64,000 nucleotides of DNA from Echeneis naucrates (Eukaryota > Chordata > Actinopteri > Carangiformes > Echeneidae). How positions within the stretch are numbered: position 1 is the stretch's first letter; every line of letters starts with the position of its first letter. Location of the stretch: the NCBI RefSeq assembly GCF_900963305.1, contig NC_042532.1, positions 18,874,707 to 18,938,706 on the forward strand. Reading direction: 5' to 3'. Both the position numbers and the translations under genes were made by a program. The notes below the pieces were generated by a model. That model was not told where the DNA came from and searched no databases. It saw only the letters and a program-made list of their open reading frames with translations. This document shows, in pieces, positions 16,044 through 36,620 of this stretch.

Positions 16044-18404
16044 GAGTGAAGTTCATGGGGACTACTTTCAGCAGCGGATTAATACTAATTTGGTGCACTG
16101 CGGTGTCAATATAAACTGATGGTGTGTGTTGAATTCAGTCAAAAGAAACAGCACCCATGTTCACTGTAATGATGCGTACATAAAGCAGCCCTGGTGGCAG
16201 AAAATGTTCAAATGAGAAAATATAGAAGACTTTCCAGCCTCATCTTGAGTCACATGTTGCGTTTTTGGCAGAAGAATTTCTTTTCATCAGCGTTGTTGGT
16301 TTGATCTTTTCAGGATTGTTGCCAAGGAGCGTTTGTCTCATCTTCTGACCTCTTACCTCATTTTTCTGGGTTTCGAAGAAAGTTTGGATCCATGTCAGTA
16401 TTTGTTATCTTTTCCCCTCATTTCATTGGTTTCTGTATTTTACAGTCATTGCCATGAATGTGACCAACCTGGCTTTGTTTTTGTTGGTTTGTTTGTTTCC
16501 TCTCTTTAAGTAGCGAACGGATTGCTTTGACTGTTGATGCTTTGTGTTTTTAACCATTGTAGTATAGCTGCTGTAGGAGCCAAGCACACATGTGGATGTT
16601 AATGTAAACTGGTTACAGTAACCTACTGACTGCAGAATAGATAATAACGTGCTGTTTGCGTAAACAATAGATAGACATAAGCGTATACTACTATGCATAC
16701 CAGCCTTTATGAAGATTCTCCTTTCTTATTTATGCGAGTGTGTTGCTCGGTGTGGAGCTGTCAGATGCCAAAATGTTGTTTTGCCTGGATGAGGCTGGCG
16801 TCTGCTCTAATGGATTCAAAGCTAAATAAATCTTTACATGTGGCAAAAACTTTTAAAGAACTGTTTGACATTTTGGGAAAGCCACTCATTCGCTTTCCTG
16901 CAGAGAGTTCGGAGAGATTTGATACCGTTGAACTGAATGGGTTTATCTATATGACTTGAACCCAGCAGGAAGTGTAATAAAAAAAAAAAAAAGAAGACTG
17001 AAGATTCGAGGTGATGAGATGAAGTCTCAGACTCTCACAACATGGAAGAAGAAGGATGCTTTTAATACTTTGTACCTCAGTTAACTGCTCAAAATGTGTG
17101 TTGTTCATTTTGTCACAGAGCCATTTCACTTTCAGTTCAGTCAAGTCAGGAACTTTTTCTCTTCCTCTCTAAAACTAATATCTAAAGTTAAAGGCATTAA
17201 GAAATGTTTCACTAATCCATTTTTTTCATTGACTGAACTGAAGGTTAAATGATCAGCCATGCTGTATATTCACTGCTGCTTTTATTTCACTTATATTCCC
17301 CAGCTTTTCTGAGAGAAGTGTCTTATCTGCCATTTTCACTTCAGGTAAAGCAACAAAAAAAAGAAAGAAGAAAAGAAACAGTTGAATCTTATGAATTTGG
17401 TTCTTGTTGTTTTTGTTTTCAGTTCTGTTTGTGGGTTAGTTGAATGTCGTGCACCGTCACTTCACAGCTGGGTGGGCAAAGGAAAAAAGAAAAAACATGT
17501 TGAATTGCTCGCATTGTTGCTTCACAGGAAGTAATGCCAACAATGATACTAAAACGGTACTCATTATCACTGAAATAAAAGGTTAGCTTCTTTTGCACTG
17601 CTGACTGTTTGGTGTTTGGGTCCAATATTTTTTAGAAATATAAAATTATCAATACCAGTATCGAAATTTCAAACATGCAGAGCTGAGATGTAACCACTAG
17701 AGGACCGTCAAAGTCCTCATCAACAATAACACCAATAAGCTTTAAAGCAGAGGACGCAGACTCTTCAGCCCTTTCTATAAAAAAATCGACAGAAATTAAA
17801 GCTCTCTGCCAAGTCAGTTTGAATTAAACGGGCCAAACTCTCCAAAAATGTAGCAATACATAAGCAGAATTAGAAACATCAGTAATGTTTTCAGCCGTTA
17901 ACACTTCATGTCAAGTATATATAATATATAAATATAAATATCCCAACAGCTGTGAGTTTGAGGATCCCTCCTCCTTCTGGTCTTCATAAAACATTTGATT
18001 TTGTGCCCCGCGGTGGGTCAAAATCTTCCCCTTTCTATATCTTTGCCGACAGACACACGGCGCTCTTATTGCGACCAAATGTGACAAAATGAAGTATGCA
18101 CAGATTTACTGCTTTGTTTTTTTGAGTGGATCATAATGGGAACGAGTTCACATAAATCCTGGATGTAGGTGAAACATTTGGAAAATCACGGAAAGCAAAA
18201 AGTATGAAGTCAAAAGACTGATGGTGGAGTTTGATATTATGTGTATTCTAAGAGTCTTTAGTGTATACGGTCTCAGCTTTGTGCGATACGGAGCACAACT
18301 TTTGTGTGTTGTGAAAACCTTCAGATTGGAACCAGTTTATTTCTGTTATCCGGCTTCACCTTCAGCATTCAGACACTGCAATGTAGTAACACAAATAAGG
18401 AACA

Positions 18405-18410
18405 TTTATT
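18405..18410 (-). terminator. candidate poly(A) signal for cpxm1
   Basis: AATAAA on the minus strand lies about 545 bases past the cpxm1 stop codon. It is the nearest canonical signal noticed. Confidence 0.4.
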
Positions 18411-18938
18411 TGAGAGGTTATGGTCCTGTTGGACTTCAGTCAAACAAACAAACAATGCAAAAAAACTAAACATGACATGTATCAGACCAGCTGACTTTTA
18501 AATCCTCAACTCAGCCTCTTCCCAGATAAGTAACGAACAGTACAGCATCATCTGCCAAAGACTACTGAAGTGAATTTAAACGTTATCACTGAAGGATGCC
18601 TGTCCGTCTTTCATCCGTAACTTGTTTGTGCTACTTTTCAGAAGTTATTTTAATCTTACATTTTCATCTTCTTGAGTTTTTATCCTTTTATGTCACTTCT
18701 TAAGGTGAATCTGCCTTAAAGGGCCAACACACTATTTTTTGAAGGTAAGATTTTAAAGCTTTTATCACCACACTGGTGGATTTTGGATCTTTAGACACAG
18801 GTGGTGTAAAACCTCAGCACACAAAAGTGTCCTTATGTCTTGATATCATTGGATGTGTGTTATTATTGTTTGGATATCAGCACCAGTCCAAACCCCAGAT
18901 GACATCTCTGATCTGGGATTGAATTTTCCAGCTCATGC

Positions 18939-18953
18939 CCCCCCCCCCCCCCC
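18939..18953. repeat. poly-C run at the cpxm1 stop codon
   Basis: A run of about 15 C (poly-G on the cpxm1 sense strand) lies immediately after the cpxm1 stop codon. Similar C runs occur near 13838-13855 and 36029-36044. Confidence 0.8.
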
Positions 18954-26198
<7,245 letters not shown>

Positions 26199-28190
26199 CT
26201 TGCTCTTTGTTTGCTGCTGCTGCAGGAGTGGTGAGGAGAAAAAAAATTCCCCCGGCCGGTTTATGTGGAGATGACAGAGCCAGGCCTCCATCAATCCCTC
26301 CTCCTCCTCAAGCCCACCTCCCTTCTCTCACCCTCCCTCCCATAATTCCTGCTGAAGTCCCGCGAAAATCTGTGATTCAAGACAGACTTGAGTGCAGTTT
26401 AAATAATGCACAGTTCACTTTACCATAAAGCACAAAAGCTGTACGTCGGTCAGGCACACTCAAGCATAAACTGTACCTGATTTAATGTGTGCTTACAGTT
26501 AAATACTGTGTTTTAAAATCACATAGTAATGTTATTTTAAAGTGAAGAACTTTATTAAACCCAAGGGAGGAAATTAATCCCATTTCTTCAGGCATTTTAA
26601 AACGTACTTTTTTTTGTAAATATAATTCAGAAGAACATCTGTTTGCCTTTGTATCAATGTTTTCTTATCCTCACCGCCCTCCTCTGCTGCTCTGGACTTT
26701 ATTTGTCTGCTCTGCCAACACTGTCTCCAGCATATTTGTCCAAATGTCCACCTCCAGCTCCTGCTGGTAGCTCTGAGGACCCCCGTCCCATATCCTGAAA
26801 ACTAATACAAAACAGCTGAGACAATGTGAGCTGTCAAAATATAAATATGGGGGAAAAAAGAAAACAGACAAAAACCTCAAAAGCTTTTGATGCGCCTTTA
26901 TTGTGTTTGTCTTGTCCTCCATCTTCTTTGGAGTGTTAATTATTTGTGGGTGTGAACACAAGACAAGCAGAGATTTGTTGCAGCTGCAGAACTGTGGCGC
27001 TCAAACAGATGAGATTCATATTCAGACAGATATTGCAGCAAATGTGACAATCACACTGAACAGAGGACACATGATCCTGTGCAGAGCTCCTGGACAAGCC
27101 TTTGGGGGAGGTGAAGGCCTACTTATAAAAAACAGACAATCTCTGCTGACAAAAAGTAGAAAATGTGTTGATCCAATACAAGTAAATAAAAAATTTGTGA
27201 AAACACAACAGCTCAGCTGTTGGTGTCTGAATGGAATCAAATATTGAAGGTGTGACATTAGAAGCAACTGCTGTTTTACTCTGTACAGATGAAAATCAGA
27301 CAGCCAGGGAAACTTCTAACCCACATGATCAGGAAGTGCCTTTATCTTTCTCTGAGAATTTGCAAAGATGGTGAGCTATACAGCCCTAAATCATTATTCT
27401 AACATGTAAAGATTTTGTGTTATTTCTGCTGCTTATGTTGGGAATTTAACTGAATGATTTCTTTTTTGGGACAGACAGGATGATTGTCTGTTTGACTTAG
27501 CTTCTGTGGAACGCAACTGTTCAGAGAGAAACGCTGATGACATGATACATGAATGCACATAGAGGTATTAAAAACATGCACACATGTCGAAGGATTTCTT
27601 TTAAATGCTGTTTCTTAGTTTGACAATCACCCCAAATCCCTCTGTGGATCATGACACCTTCTTTTTCTGTTGACTGAGATCAAGTTCAAGAGTTCATATT
27701 TGGTTGGAAATATTAGAAAAGAAATATTTAGCATCCCCACAAAATAAGCTTAATTTTCCATCTTAATTTTTAAGAATATACTTCTACTACTACTACTAAT
27801 CATAATAATAATAATGATAGTAACTTAATAATAACATTAATGCACAAAAAATATTTGATTATTAATTTTTGATTACAAATAATTCGTCATGTTTTAATGG
27901 TAGCCTTTTTAATTTGTCTAATTCAAATTTATATTTGCAGTAATGACAACTGAGAAAGTTTTTTATTATGTACCAGTTGATAAAAAGTGCATTATAAAAA
28001 TGAATTAATGGAAATAAATAAATGAAAACAACAATTATGATCATAACAATTTATCATTATTATTATAATTTTTGGAGTTTCTATTTTTTTTTTATTTTGA
28101 AATCGAGAATACCAGAATCTGATTGGCTGGTGCCGGTGTGACGTGTACAGGAAATGGCCACGCAGCCTAGCGGAATCACAACATTCCGTT
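26199..28190. other. divergent intergenic region, cpxm1 (-) and rnf145 (+)
   Basis: This is the cpxm1 promoter side (26199-26400, rich in CCTCC on the plus strand) and then AT-rich sequence. An AAT/TAA-rich low-complexity stretch lies at about 27780-27845. From about 28100 the composition changes to a CG-richer promoter-like segment leading into rnf145. No gene or transposon is recognised. Confidence 0.5.
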
Positions 28191-28722
28191 TCGAGTGTCT
28201 TCTCTCATCCTCCTTTGGTTTCTTTTCACTCGTCTGAATTGGCTTCTTCCACGGCGGCCATGTCAGGCTGTCTTTGACGGGCGGACGCCGGAGAAGAGTT
28301 GTGAAAATACAAACCAAACGACGGAACTGTTGAATGAAAACATGTCGCCTGTCGCCGGAGAAGCTAACCAGCAGCAGCAGCAGCAGTTAGCCAGCTGGCA
28401 CTTCGCGTCTCACTGCGCCAAGTAAGCGAAAAACTGCGTCGCTTTGTGCCCATCACTGAACTTCAAATTCGGTGCAAGTGAGATTCCTTCCTGCAGAAAC
28501 TGTCCTCCAGCTTCAGTCCGTGGCACTGAACCGGAAACCCACAGCCGTTTCCTCTGCGGTGCAATGTGGCAGGAGCCTAATTTGTGTGTTTGTGTTTGTG
28601 TTTGTGCGACTCGCAGATGACAACAACACGGGCCAAGCCACGGTGATGCTGTGTCGTGTGGAATTAGGCGGCAGCATGTGACACGGAGGCTCCTCTGTTT
28701 TTTCTTTTGTTTTTAAATCGAG
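28100..28722 (+). promoter_or_regulatory. rnf145 promoter and probable 5' UTR exons with a CAG-repeat upstream ORF
   Basis: A GC-rich stretch precedes a probable non-coding first exon that ends at 28421 (donor GTAAGC). It contains a small upstream ORF starting at 28342 that encodes a six-Gln run (CAG)6. A likely acceptor lies at 28615-28616 (CAG before ATGACA), and joining there would close the upstream ORF at once. Motifs GCTAAC and GTTAGC occur at 28363-28368 and 28385-28390. Exon structure is inferred from splice-like signals only. Confidence 0.45.
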
Positions 28723-31700
28723 ATGCCTCGTCTGGAAGAGGTGGCCAACGTTGCCCTCAGGGTGCCGAGCATCCTGCTGCTGGACCTGCTCTATAAATGT
28801 GACATTGACGGGCTGACAGAACAGCTGAAGGCCAAAAATGAAGACATGCTCTTCAAATACAAATATGTCATCTGGAACATGTACTACATCGGTGAGTGTG
28901 CGTTTAAGCCCTGGATGCTAGAGAGGGGTTAAAAAAAAATATTATTCAGGTGCAAGAAAGTAAAATAAAGACATATACACTCACCGGCCACTTTATTAGG
29001 TACACCATGCTAGTAACGGGTTGGACCCCCTTTTGCCTTCAGAACTGCCTCAATTCTTCGTGGCATAGATTCAACAAGGTGCTGGAAGCATTCCTCAGAG
29101 AGTTTGGTCCATATTGACATGATGGCATCACACAGTTGCTGCAGTTGTCGGCTGCACATCCATGATGCGAATCTCCCGTTCCACCACATCCCAAAGATGC
29201 TCTATTGGATTGAGATCTGGTGACTGTGGAGGCCATTTGAGTACAGTGAACTCATTGTCATGTTCAAGAAACCAGTCTGAGATGATTCCAGCTTTATGAC
29301 ATGGCGCATTATCCTGCTGAAAGTAGCCATCAGAAGTTGGGTACATTGTGGTCATAAAGGGATGGACATGGTTAGCAACAATACTCAGGTAGGCTGTGGC
29401 GTTGCAACGATGCTCAATTGGTGCCAAGAAAATATTCCCCACACCATTACACCACCACCACCAGCCTGAACCGTTGATACAAGGCAGGATGGATCCATGC
29501 TTTCATGTTGTTGACGCCAAATTCTGACCCGACCATCCGAATGTCGCAGCAGAAATCGAGACTCATCAGACCAGGCAACGTTTTTCCAATCTTCTCTTGT
29601 CCAATTTCCATGAGTTTGTGCAAATTGTAGCCTCAGTTTCCTGTTCTTAGCTGAAAGGAGTGGCACCCGGTGTGGTCTTCTGCTGCTGTAGCCCATCTGC
29701 CTCAAAGTTCGACGTACTGTGCGTTCAGAGACGCTCTTCTGCCTACCTTGGTTGTAACGGGTGGTTATTTGAGTCACTGTTGCCTTTCTATCAGCTCGAA
29801 CCAGTCTGGCCATTCTCCTCTGACCTCTGGCATCAACAAGGCATTTCCGCCCACAGAACTGCCGCTCACTGGATATTTTTTCTTTTTCGGACCATTCTCT
29901 GTAAACCCTAGAGATGGTTGTGCGTGAAAATCCCAGTAGATCAGCAGTTTCTGAAATACTCAGACCAGCCCTTCTGGCACCAACAACCATGCCACGTTCA
30001 AAGTCACTCAAATCACCTTTCTTCCCCATACTGATGCTCGGTTTGAACTGCAGGAGATTGTCTTGACCATATCTACATGCCTAAATGCACTGAGTTGCCG
30101 CCATGTGATTGGCTGATTAGAAATTAAGTGTTAACAAGCAGTTGGACAGGTGTACCTAATAAAGTGGCCGGTGAGTGTATATATATACACATTTGCTTTG
30201 TGCAGTCATGAGTAATACCGTCACATATAGTTTTTGTTTTTGGTCTTCAGGCTCTTCAGTATGTTGACTCTGAAATAAGATACATCAAAGTCTGAGCTTC
30301 AGTTCAGTGCAGATGCACGTGTGTTGTTGTTACTTCCAGGTTTGGGTGTTCGGAGGTCAGTGGACAGACACCCATTAGCCATCTTTTTTATTTATTTTTT
30401 TTTTTTAGCTCGGGTCTTTGCAGTCAGTGACATCCTGAAGTTGACTTACTGTTGGCCATCTGCCACCGTCAGCCCGTGTTTGTTGTGTTATCCTGATTCT
30501 AATCTGCAAAAACAGAGCCAGTGCCATGTTTTGCATGTTAAATTGATATTTTGGGCCCTGAACTTCTCCATTTCTCTACACATTCCTAGTTCTATAATGT
30601 CGGCAGATGTTGATGGTGGATTGATAAACTTATGTATTTGTGTTCTGTTCTTTTATATATATATTATTTTATTTATTTATCTTTTTTTTCCAGGAACCAA
30701 TTATGCTTAAAATTCTGATAACTGACTTGTCTGCAGGGATTTCTTACACAGCTGCAGCTACACTGGCTTCATAGAGAGGCAACCACATCTGAAAGACAAA
30801 ACTCCAGCAGCACTTGAACTATAAAGACAAACTTTACTTTGAGACTGTCTTGCAAAGTGATCACATCTTAGTTCCTTTGCATCTTAGTCAGCCTGATAAG
30901 AAAGGTCAGGATGGCAGAAATGTATGACTGACAATCAAAACCGCAGAATACAGCTGATCTGGTGCTGACGAGGAGGATTGATTAGACTCTACTTTCTTTG
31001 CATCTTTTTGCTTTCAGAAAACTGAACATGAGTGTTTTCTTTTATCTTGCAGGTCATTTGCTTAACGTGGTGGTGTTGGCTTTGCCATTGAGACACATTG
31101 TGATGCTCTACCTCCACATCCTTGCGGCCCTTCTCCTGTACATGGGGCATCAGATTTCAAAGTGAGATATCATCTTACTAGTACTAATATTGCGACTGTA
31201 CTTCCTGGCCTTATTGCATCTGCATAGTTTTCCTTCCTGACAGTGCCTGAGGTGTAATCACAGTCCTATTCCATCTGCGTGTCCAGAAATCATCGGCACT
31301 CCAGAGCAATATGAATAGGCTTCAGGATTAATGTTGTACATGAGTAAATCAATGAATTATTATTGTTCTTCTATTATTCCAATATATACATTTTATCAAT
31401 TACTGCTGTACTTGTCCTGAATTATATGCTTTTCATCTTTTGTGAATTTACCCATTTAATTATTAAAATCCTTAAATTTTTTTTTATTTAACAAGTTATC
31501 TAGGTGTTAAATTTATTTATGAATCTCATTAAATCTTTTTCACATTGGTTCCTGCATTTTTCATCTACTGAATATCTGTACAAAATGCAACAAAAGCTCA
31601 AACCTGAGTCAATTGTGTGTTTGATTTTGTTATTATGATGGCATGCGTCAACGATATACAGTGTAAATGAATTTATAAATCTGCTTTTGGCTGTTTGTTT

Positions 31701-34700
31701 CACAGAGACTATGTTCGTGAAGAGCTGCGTTATGGCTATGAAGGAGCAGTGTACCTTGATTCTCTGGCCTTTAACAGATTTGTCACTGCATTGACCAGTG
31801 AGTCCCAAAACCAAACTTATACATAAAATATTTTAAATTAATATTAATATTTGTTATTGTTTGTCTTTTTTTTTTTTTTACAATAAATGTGCCCCTTTAA
31901 GCGCAGCTCAAGGTTAAATGTTTAAAGGTTGTAGTCTGGCTCAGATGAAGTTCCTGGGGACTTTTTTCTCATTTTCTCCTCAGGTCAGATAATTCTCAGC
32001 ACGTTGTGTGCCTTCCTCATGAAGACCAGACAGGTGTGGTTGTTCTCTGCCCACATGCTGCCTCTGCTGGCCAGACTCTGCTCTGTTCCTCACGCCAAGC
32101 TATTAACTGTCAACGCTTTCTCCATGGGACTGACCGGCTCGGGCATCGTCATTTTCCTTCTCTCAAATCTGTTTGTGCCATATCGCCTTGCAAGGGCTGC
32201 CTATTTAGAGCTGCTTCAGGTGGAGGTACTCTTATTCTAAAATCCTCAATGGTTTCATTGTTCAGTCTTGTTGTCTGAAGGGTTTTTAAGTGCTTTTGTT
32301 TAAGGTTTGTCTTTGTGCTGTGGGTGCGCTCTTCACATTGCTGGTTTTTCTGTCCTTCAGGTGATTGAACTGTACAGACTTCTGGCCATGGGAATCTCTC
32401 TGTGGAACCAGTTTGCCGTCCCAGTGCTCTTCAGTGTCTTCTGGTTTGTTCTGTTCATTGTCCAGCTGTGCTCCAATGCCATGTCTGGCAACGCAGCCTC
32501 TGCAGCCCATCAGGGAATCTTGTTCTTCCTGCTTACAAGGTGTGATATGATGATGAGTGTGCTGATCATAGTATACTTCACAATATGAGACACGTGCTGT
32601 GTTTTTTTTTTTTTTAACAAACTGATCTACTTGCAGTGTGTCTGAATGTTGCGCCACGCCATATTCTCTGCTGGGGCTGACCTTTGTGGTGTCCTATCTG
32701 GCTCTCGGACTGCTCAACCTATGCAAGTTCTACCTGGGAGGATATGCAGCAGTTCAGAATGAGAACGTCATGCACAGGTGAGATGTTCCCACTTGTATTC
32801 AGCCAACCATTTGCTGCTTTCACTGTCCCCATTTAAAGCTGCTGTCTCTTTTTTGGCCACTTGGATGCAGCAGAAACAAGTAGTGAACACAATGTGGCCT
32901 TTAGTTGGAACTGTTTGACAAACTGTAGCTTAGTCAGCAACAACATCATTCAATTTGAGACACAATTAGGTCTAACTGGCAAATTTAAGTCAAATGTTCT
33001 AAGCATCAAATGTTAAGTTGCTAAATAAGGTAAATATAATGTAGGAAGAGAGGAAAAGATACATAAAAATTAAAATAGATTAAATAAAGTAAAGGGCCTA
33101 GAGCTGATTTCTCTTTTTTTGGTCATATATATTTGTGTTGTCTTCAACTAATCTAAACAAGTCCAAAGTGACTTTGGCCACGACTTAACCTCAGTCCTTT
33201 ATCTGCTTGTGGTCAGGGGTGTGACTGAGGGCGTAACTCTGCTCCTGCTCGCCCTCCAGACGGGGCTGTTAGATATGCAGGCACTGCAGCGCACCTTCTT
33301 ACTCAGTATCATCCTCTTCATCGTGGTGACTTCAACGCTGCAGTCGATGATCGAAATCACAGATCCAATCATTCTCGCTCTGGGTGCTTCCCGCAACAGG
33401 TATCGGCAACAAAGAGGATAAAGATGCGTGAAATGTTTTCAAAAGCACCCTGAGGATTTGGTATTTTTCCCTTCAATGGTTTTATTTTCTTCATTCTCTT
33501 CTCTTCCATGTGTGCTATTAGAAGTCTGTGGAAACACTTCCGTGGCCTCAGCATGTGTCTGCTCCTGCTGGTTTTCCCAGTTTTTATGGCCTACAAAATC
33601 TCACTGTTCTTCCACATGGACTTTTGGCTCCTTATACTTGTGTCCAGCTGCATGCTGACTTCCCTTCAGGTAGGAGCAGTGGCTTTGTGTCTCTCTCATG
33701 TAAAATGTGGAAGAAATTAAGGATGTTTGTGTCAGAAAAATTAATTAGCTGAATAATAAGATCCAATACAAACAGGAAATTTATTAAAGCAACTAATTAA
33801 CCAGAACCTAAACTCACTGACATTTCCATCCATTAATTTTCATATTGTAATTAATTCATCAGTTAATCGGCAGAAAATTAATTAGAAATAGGTTTGATAG
33901 TTCTCTGTAAAATCTACATATTCCCGACTGTGGTGCCCCCCGGTGTTCAGTTTTCATCCACTTTCTCTACACTCAAAACTATTAACATAACATATTTTTC
34001 CAACATTACAAGATTAACATCCAACAATACATTTAAATAAAATTTGCACATCTAACAGGTGGGAACAAATGAAATCACAAAAGAACTGTAACAACCTAAA
34101 TTCTTTTAAAGTTTTACTTTTAAAAATAAATAAAATGTGGAATAAACACACACACAATCTTTTCAACAGTTTGGTGATATAATATTTCCTGGACACTTTA
34201 AAACTGTTACACACATTTACTCCTGGGAGCTGCCCATGTTAAAAACTGTCATAAAAAACAAATGAACTTAAGGATGTTTATTGTATCTTCCAGATTACAG
34301 GCACAATGCTGATCTACTCTCTCTTCATGGTGGAGCTGTTCTGCAGCGACCCCATTGAGAGCCTGGATGAGGTGATCTACTGGGTGAACGCCGTCAGCAG
34401 GGTGCTGGAGTTTGTGGTGGCGCTCTGCGTGGTGGCCTACGGCACCTGGGAGTCGCTGTTTGGAGAGTGGAGCTGGATGGGCGCCTCCGTCATTATCATC
34501 CACTCTTATTTCAACGTTTGGCTTAGAGGTCAGTCTGGCTGGAGGAGCTTCCTCCTCAGACAGGAAGCAGCTAAGAAGATCAACTCCCTCCCCAAAGCCA
34601 CGGCTCAGCAGCTGCAACAACACAACGACGTCTGCTCCATCTGCTTCCAGGTGAGTCAGGCCGGCATGGGCAGCTCACTAAAGAACTCAGTCCAAAACGA

Positions 34701-35389
34701 AAAGCTGATCAAAAAATATAAAACCTCTTTGTTATTGTAGTGCGGACCTCGCCCATGTCTCAGTCACACATGCATTTTTATTTTATTGGCACTAAATCAC
34801 ATAACAGATGTGAGCAGAGGTCAAAAAGTGTACACATTAAAACCTCCCCTAATCTGGACAGAGACAACAAAACCTAACGTACAAAATATCATTTAGCAAG
34901 ATTTATATAAATATAATGAAAATTCATGATGAGTGATATAGAAGAATGCACCAACAATCACCGCCCACATATATATATAAATATATTTACCCTAAGCCTG
35001 TTCTTCCGGTTTTACCAGTCTAGTCCCACTTCTTCCTTTATTGGTCAGGCAGATGTTTATGGCCTTTAGCCATGTTTTTGTTTTTATTTATTTAAATTTT
35101 ACATTTTAAATCTTCTTCCTTGACAACAAGTAATTTGTTGCTAAGGAAGTAGTTGCAGAAAATCTTGATAAGAAACAAACTGGTCTGAGAGCTTTTCAGT
35201 GGCCTATTTTAGAAAGATAAGAAAAGCATTGTGTGATCTCTAAGAGGAAGTTCATGTTACAGAAACACATTGACACACTGATTTAAAGGTGCATTTCAAA
35301 ACATACATTGAAATGTTTTTTAGCTACATCTTTTATTTCTTTTATTTTTGTACAAAAGTGAAATGAAAAATAGTATACTTGAACAATCT

Positions 35390-35457
<68 letters not shown>

Positions 35458-35780
35458 TGGTTCTTACAGTGTCCAACATTAAGCCAAGTCAAGTCACATG
35501 ATGTCTCTTTTCACAGGAAATGAGCTCTGCTGTGATCACATACTGTCGACATTTCTTCCACGGAAACTGCCTCCGCAAGTGGCTGTATGTGCAGGACACA
35601 TGCCCATTGTGCCACCAAACGGTCAGACCCAGCCCAGAAGACCTGAGCGAGGCATCAGGTGATGCTCCAGCAGAGAGAGATGATGGACCAGAACCGTTTG
35701 CACAAGAGGAGCAGGAAAACCAGGACAGCAGCGAATCACAAGAGTCTCAGAACGAAGATGCAACTCCTGATCCTACTTGA
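28723..35780 (+). CDS. rnf145: RING finger protein 145 (multi-pass ER E3 ubiquitin ligase)
   Basis: Ten coding exons: 28723-28891, 31053-31161, 31706-31797, 31984-32219, 32361-32539, 32637-32777, 33217-33399, 33522-33669, 34294-34650, 35517-35780; 625 aa. RNF145 is a TRC8-like ER membrane ligase linked in mammals to sterol-regulated turnover of HMG-CoA reductase and SCAP. Hydrophobic segments fill residues ~15-480 (e.g. [72 protein letters not shown]). A RING-H2 follows, with C533, C536, C548, H550, H553, C556, C567 and C570, all eight ligands intact, and then a short acidic Gln/Glu/Ser tail. Where human RNF145 has the INSIG-binding YLYF motif in TM2, this protein reads YLHI (residues 76-79). 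The tail after the RING is shorter than in human. The start was chosen by homology ([18 protein letters not shown]). A transposon sits in intron 1. Confidence 0.95.
28978..30177 (-). mobile_element. Tc1-like DNA transposon (Tc1/mariner superfamily)
   Basis: A 1200-bp element bounded by perfect 29-bp terminal inverted repeats beginning CACTCACCGG (28978-29006 and 30149-30177). It is flanked by TA on both sides, the expected Tc1 target duplication. The transposase lies on the minus strand, antisense to rnf145, in whose first coding intron the element sits. Perfect TIRs suggest a fairly young insertion, but the transposase is broken, so the copy is non-autonomous. Confidence 0.97.
29010..30029 (-). 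pseudogene. Tc1-like transposase, frameshifted
   Basis: The frame begins [20 protein letters not shown], with helix-turn-helix segments typical of paired-like Tc1 DNA-binding domains ([31 protein letters not shown]). The DDE catalytic parts follow: WSDESRF, then in a second frame [13 protein letters not shown] and [12 protein letters not shown] (DD34E type). The first break lies near 29420-29430, where family sequence between GIFSWH and PIEHR is missing. A second, small one lies near 29138-29145 after DVQPT, and the third frame then runs to a stop at 29010-29012. At least two frame breaks make this an inactive transposase. Confidence 0.93.
35393..35455. repeat. compound (CT)n(AT)n microsatellite
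   Basis: About 15 CT units run into about 16 AT units. It lies in the last rnf145 intron, roughly 60 bases before the acceptor of the RING-encoding exon. Confidence 0.95.
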
Positions 35781-36620
35781 GATGGATTCGGGTTTCTGTC
35801 CTCAGCTGTCACAAAACAGCAACTGTAAACACAACAGGTGTGGCGGGACACCTGAGTCATGGTGATTCAGTATCAAACAATGCTGGTGAAAAATCCATCT
35901 CATGTGATACAAACCTTATTAGTCACCAAATCTTTGTCTACTTCTATCACGAAAGCTCAAAATCAAACTCTTAAAAGTTAATAGTACATATTCAGACTTG
36001 GGCCTGGACGTGCTCAGAGAGGCTGAACCCCCCCCCCCCCCCCCACACACGAAGGACCCCACCCTTTTTTTAAAAAAGCACAGACATCAATGACTGACTG
36101 CCCTGCATCAGTGCCTTGAAGGGTGAAAAAAGGGTGACATCTCTATTATGGAGAATTAAACACGTTTGCCTTCTCTCAGTGAACCAATTGAAAGAGAAAA
36201 AAAAACAAAACATCTTGCCAGACAGTGTAATGAATGTGTGTGTGTGTCAGCTTAGCCAATAATGTACAATTGGATTGAATATGGAAGTGAATCATCTTGG
36301 GTTAAAATTAAACCCTAATTGTACAATTGTAAAAACAAAATGTAAAAAAAACAAAAAACAAATTCTAATTAATAGAAATCATGTGTAACTACTAAGTAAA
36401 CATCTTACATCAATATTTACTGAACTCTAGCAGGTTACTAGTACAAATGTTTACTCTGACATTATTTAATTTTCATTTTCTTTTCTGATCCTGGTAGTTA
36501 TGTTGAGCATTTTTATGTTGGCAGTGTGGTTGAGCGGAAGAATGATCATTTTATACTGCTCTGTCTCGCAGAATTACAGCTGTGAACCCGTTTTTGTTTT
36601 TTTATTGTAATTTCTATGAT

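Larger units (their letters stand above)
14244..18953. other. dcaf10 3' UTR and convergent intergenic region to cpxm1
   Basis: About 4.7 kb without recognisable exons. Plus-strand AATAAA signals at 16038-16043, 16825-16830, 16976-16981 and 17574-17579 could end a long dcaf10 3' UTR. Minus-strand signals (TTTATT read on +) at 18405-18410 and 18336-18341 could end cpxm1. The sequence is AT-rich with short homopolymers and no recognised transposon. Confidence 0.5.
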
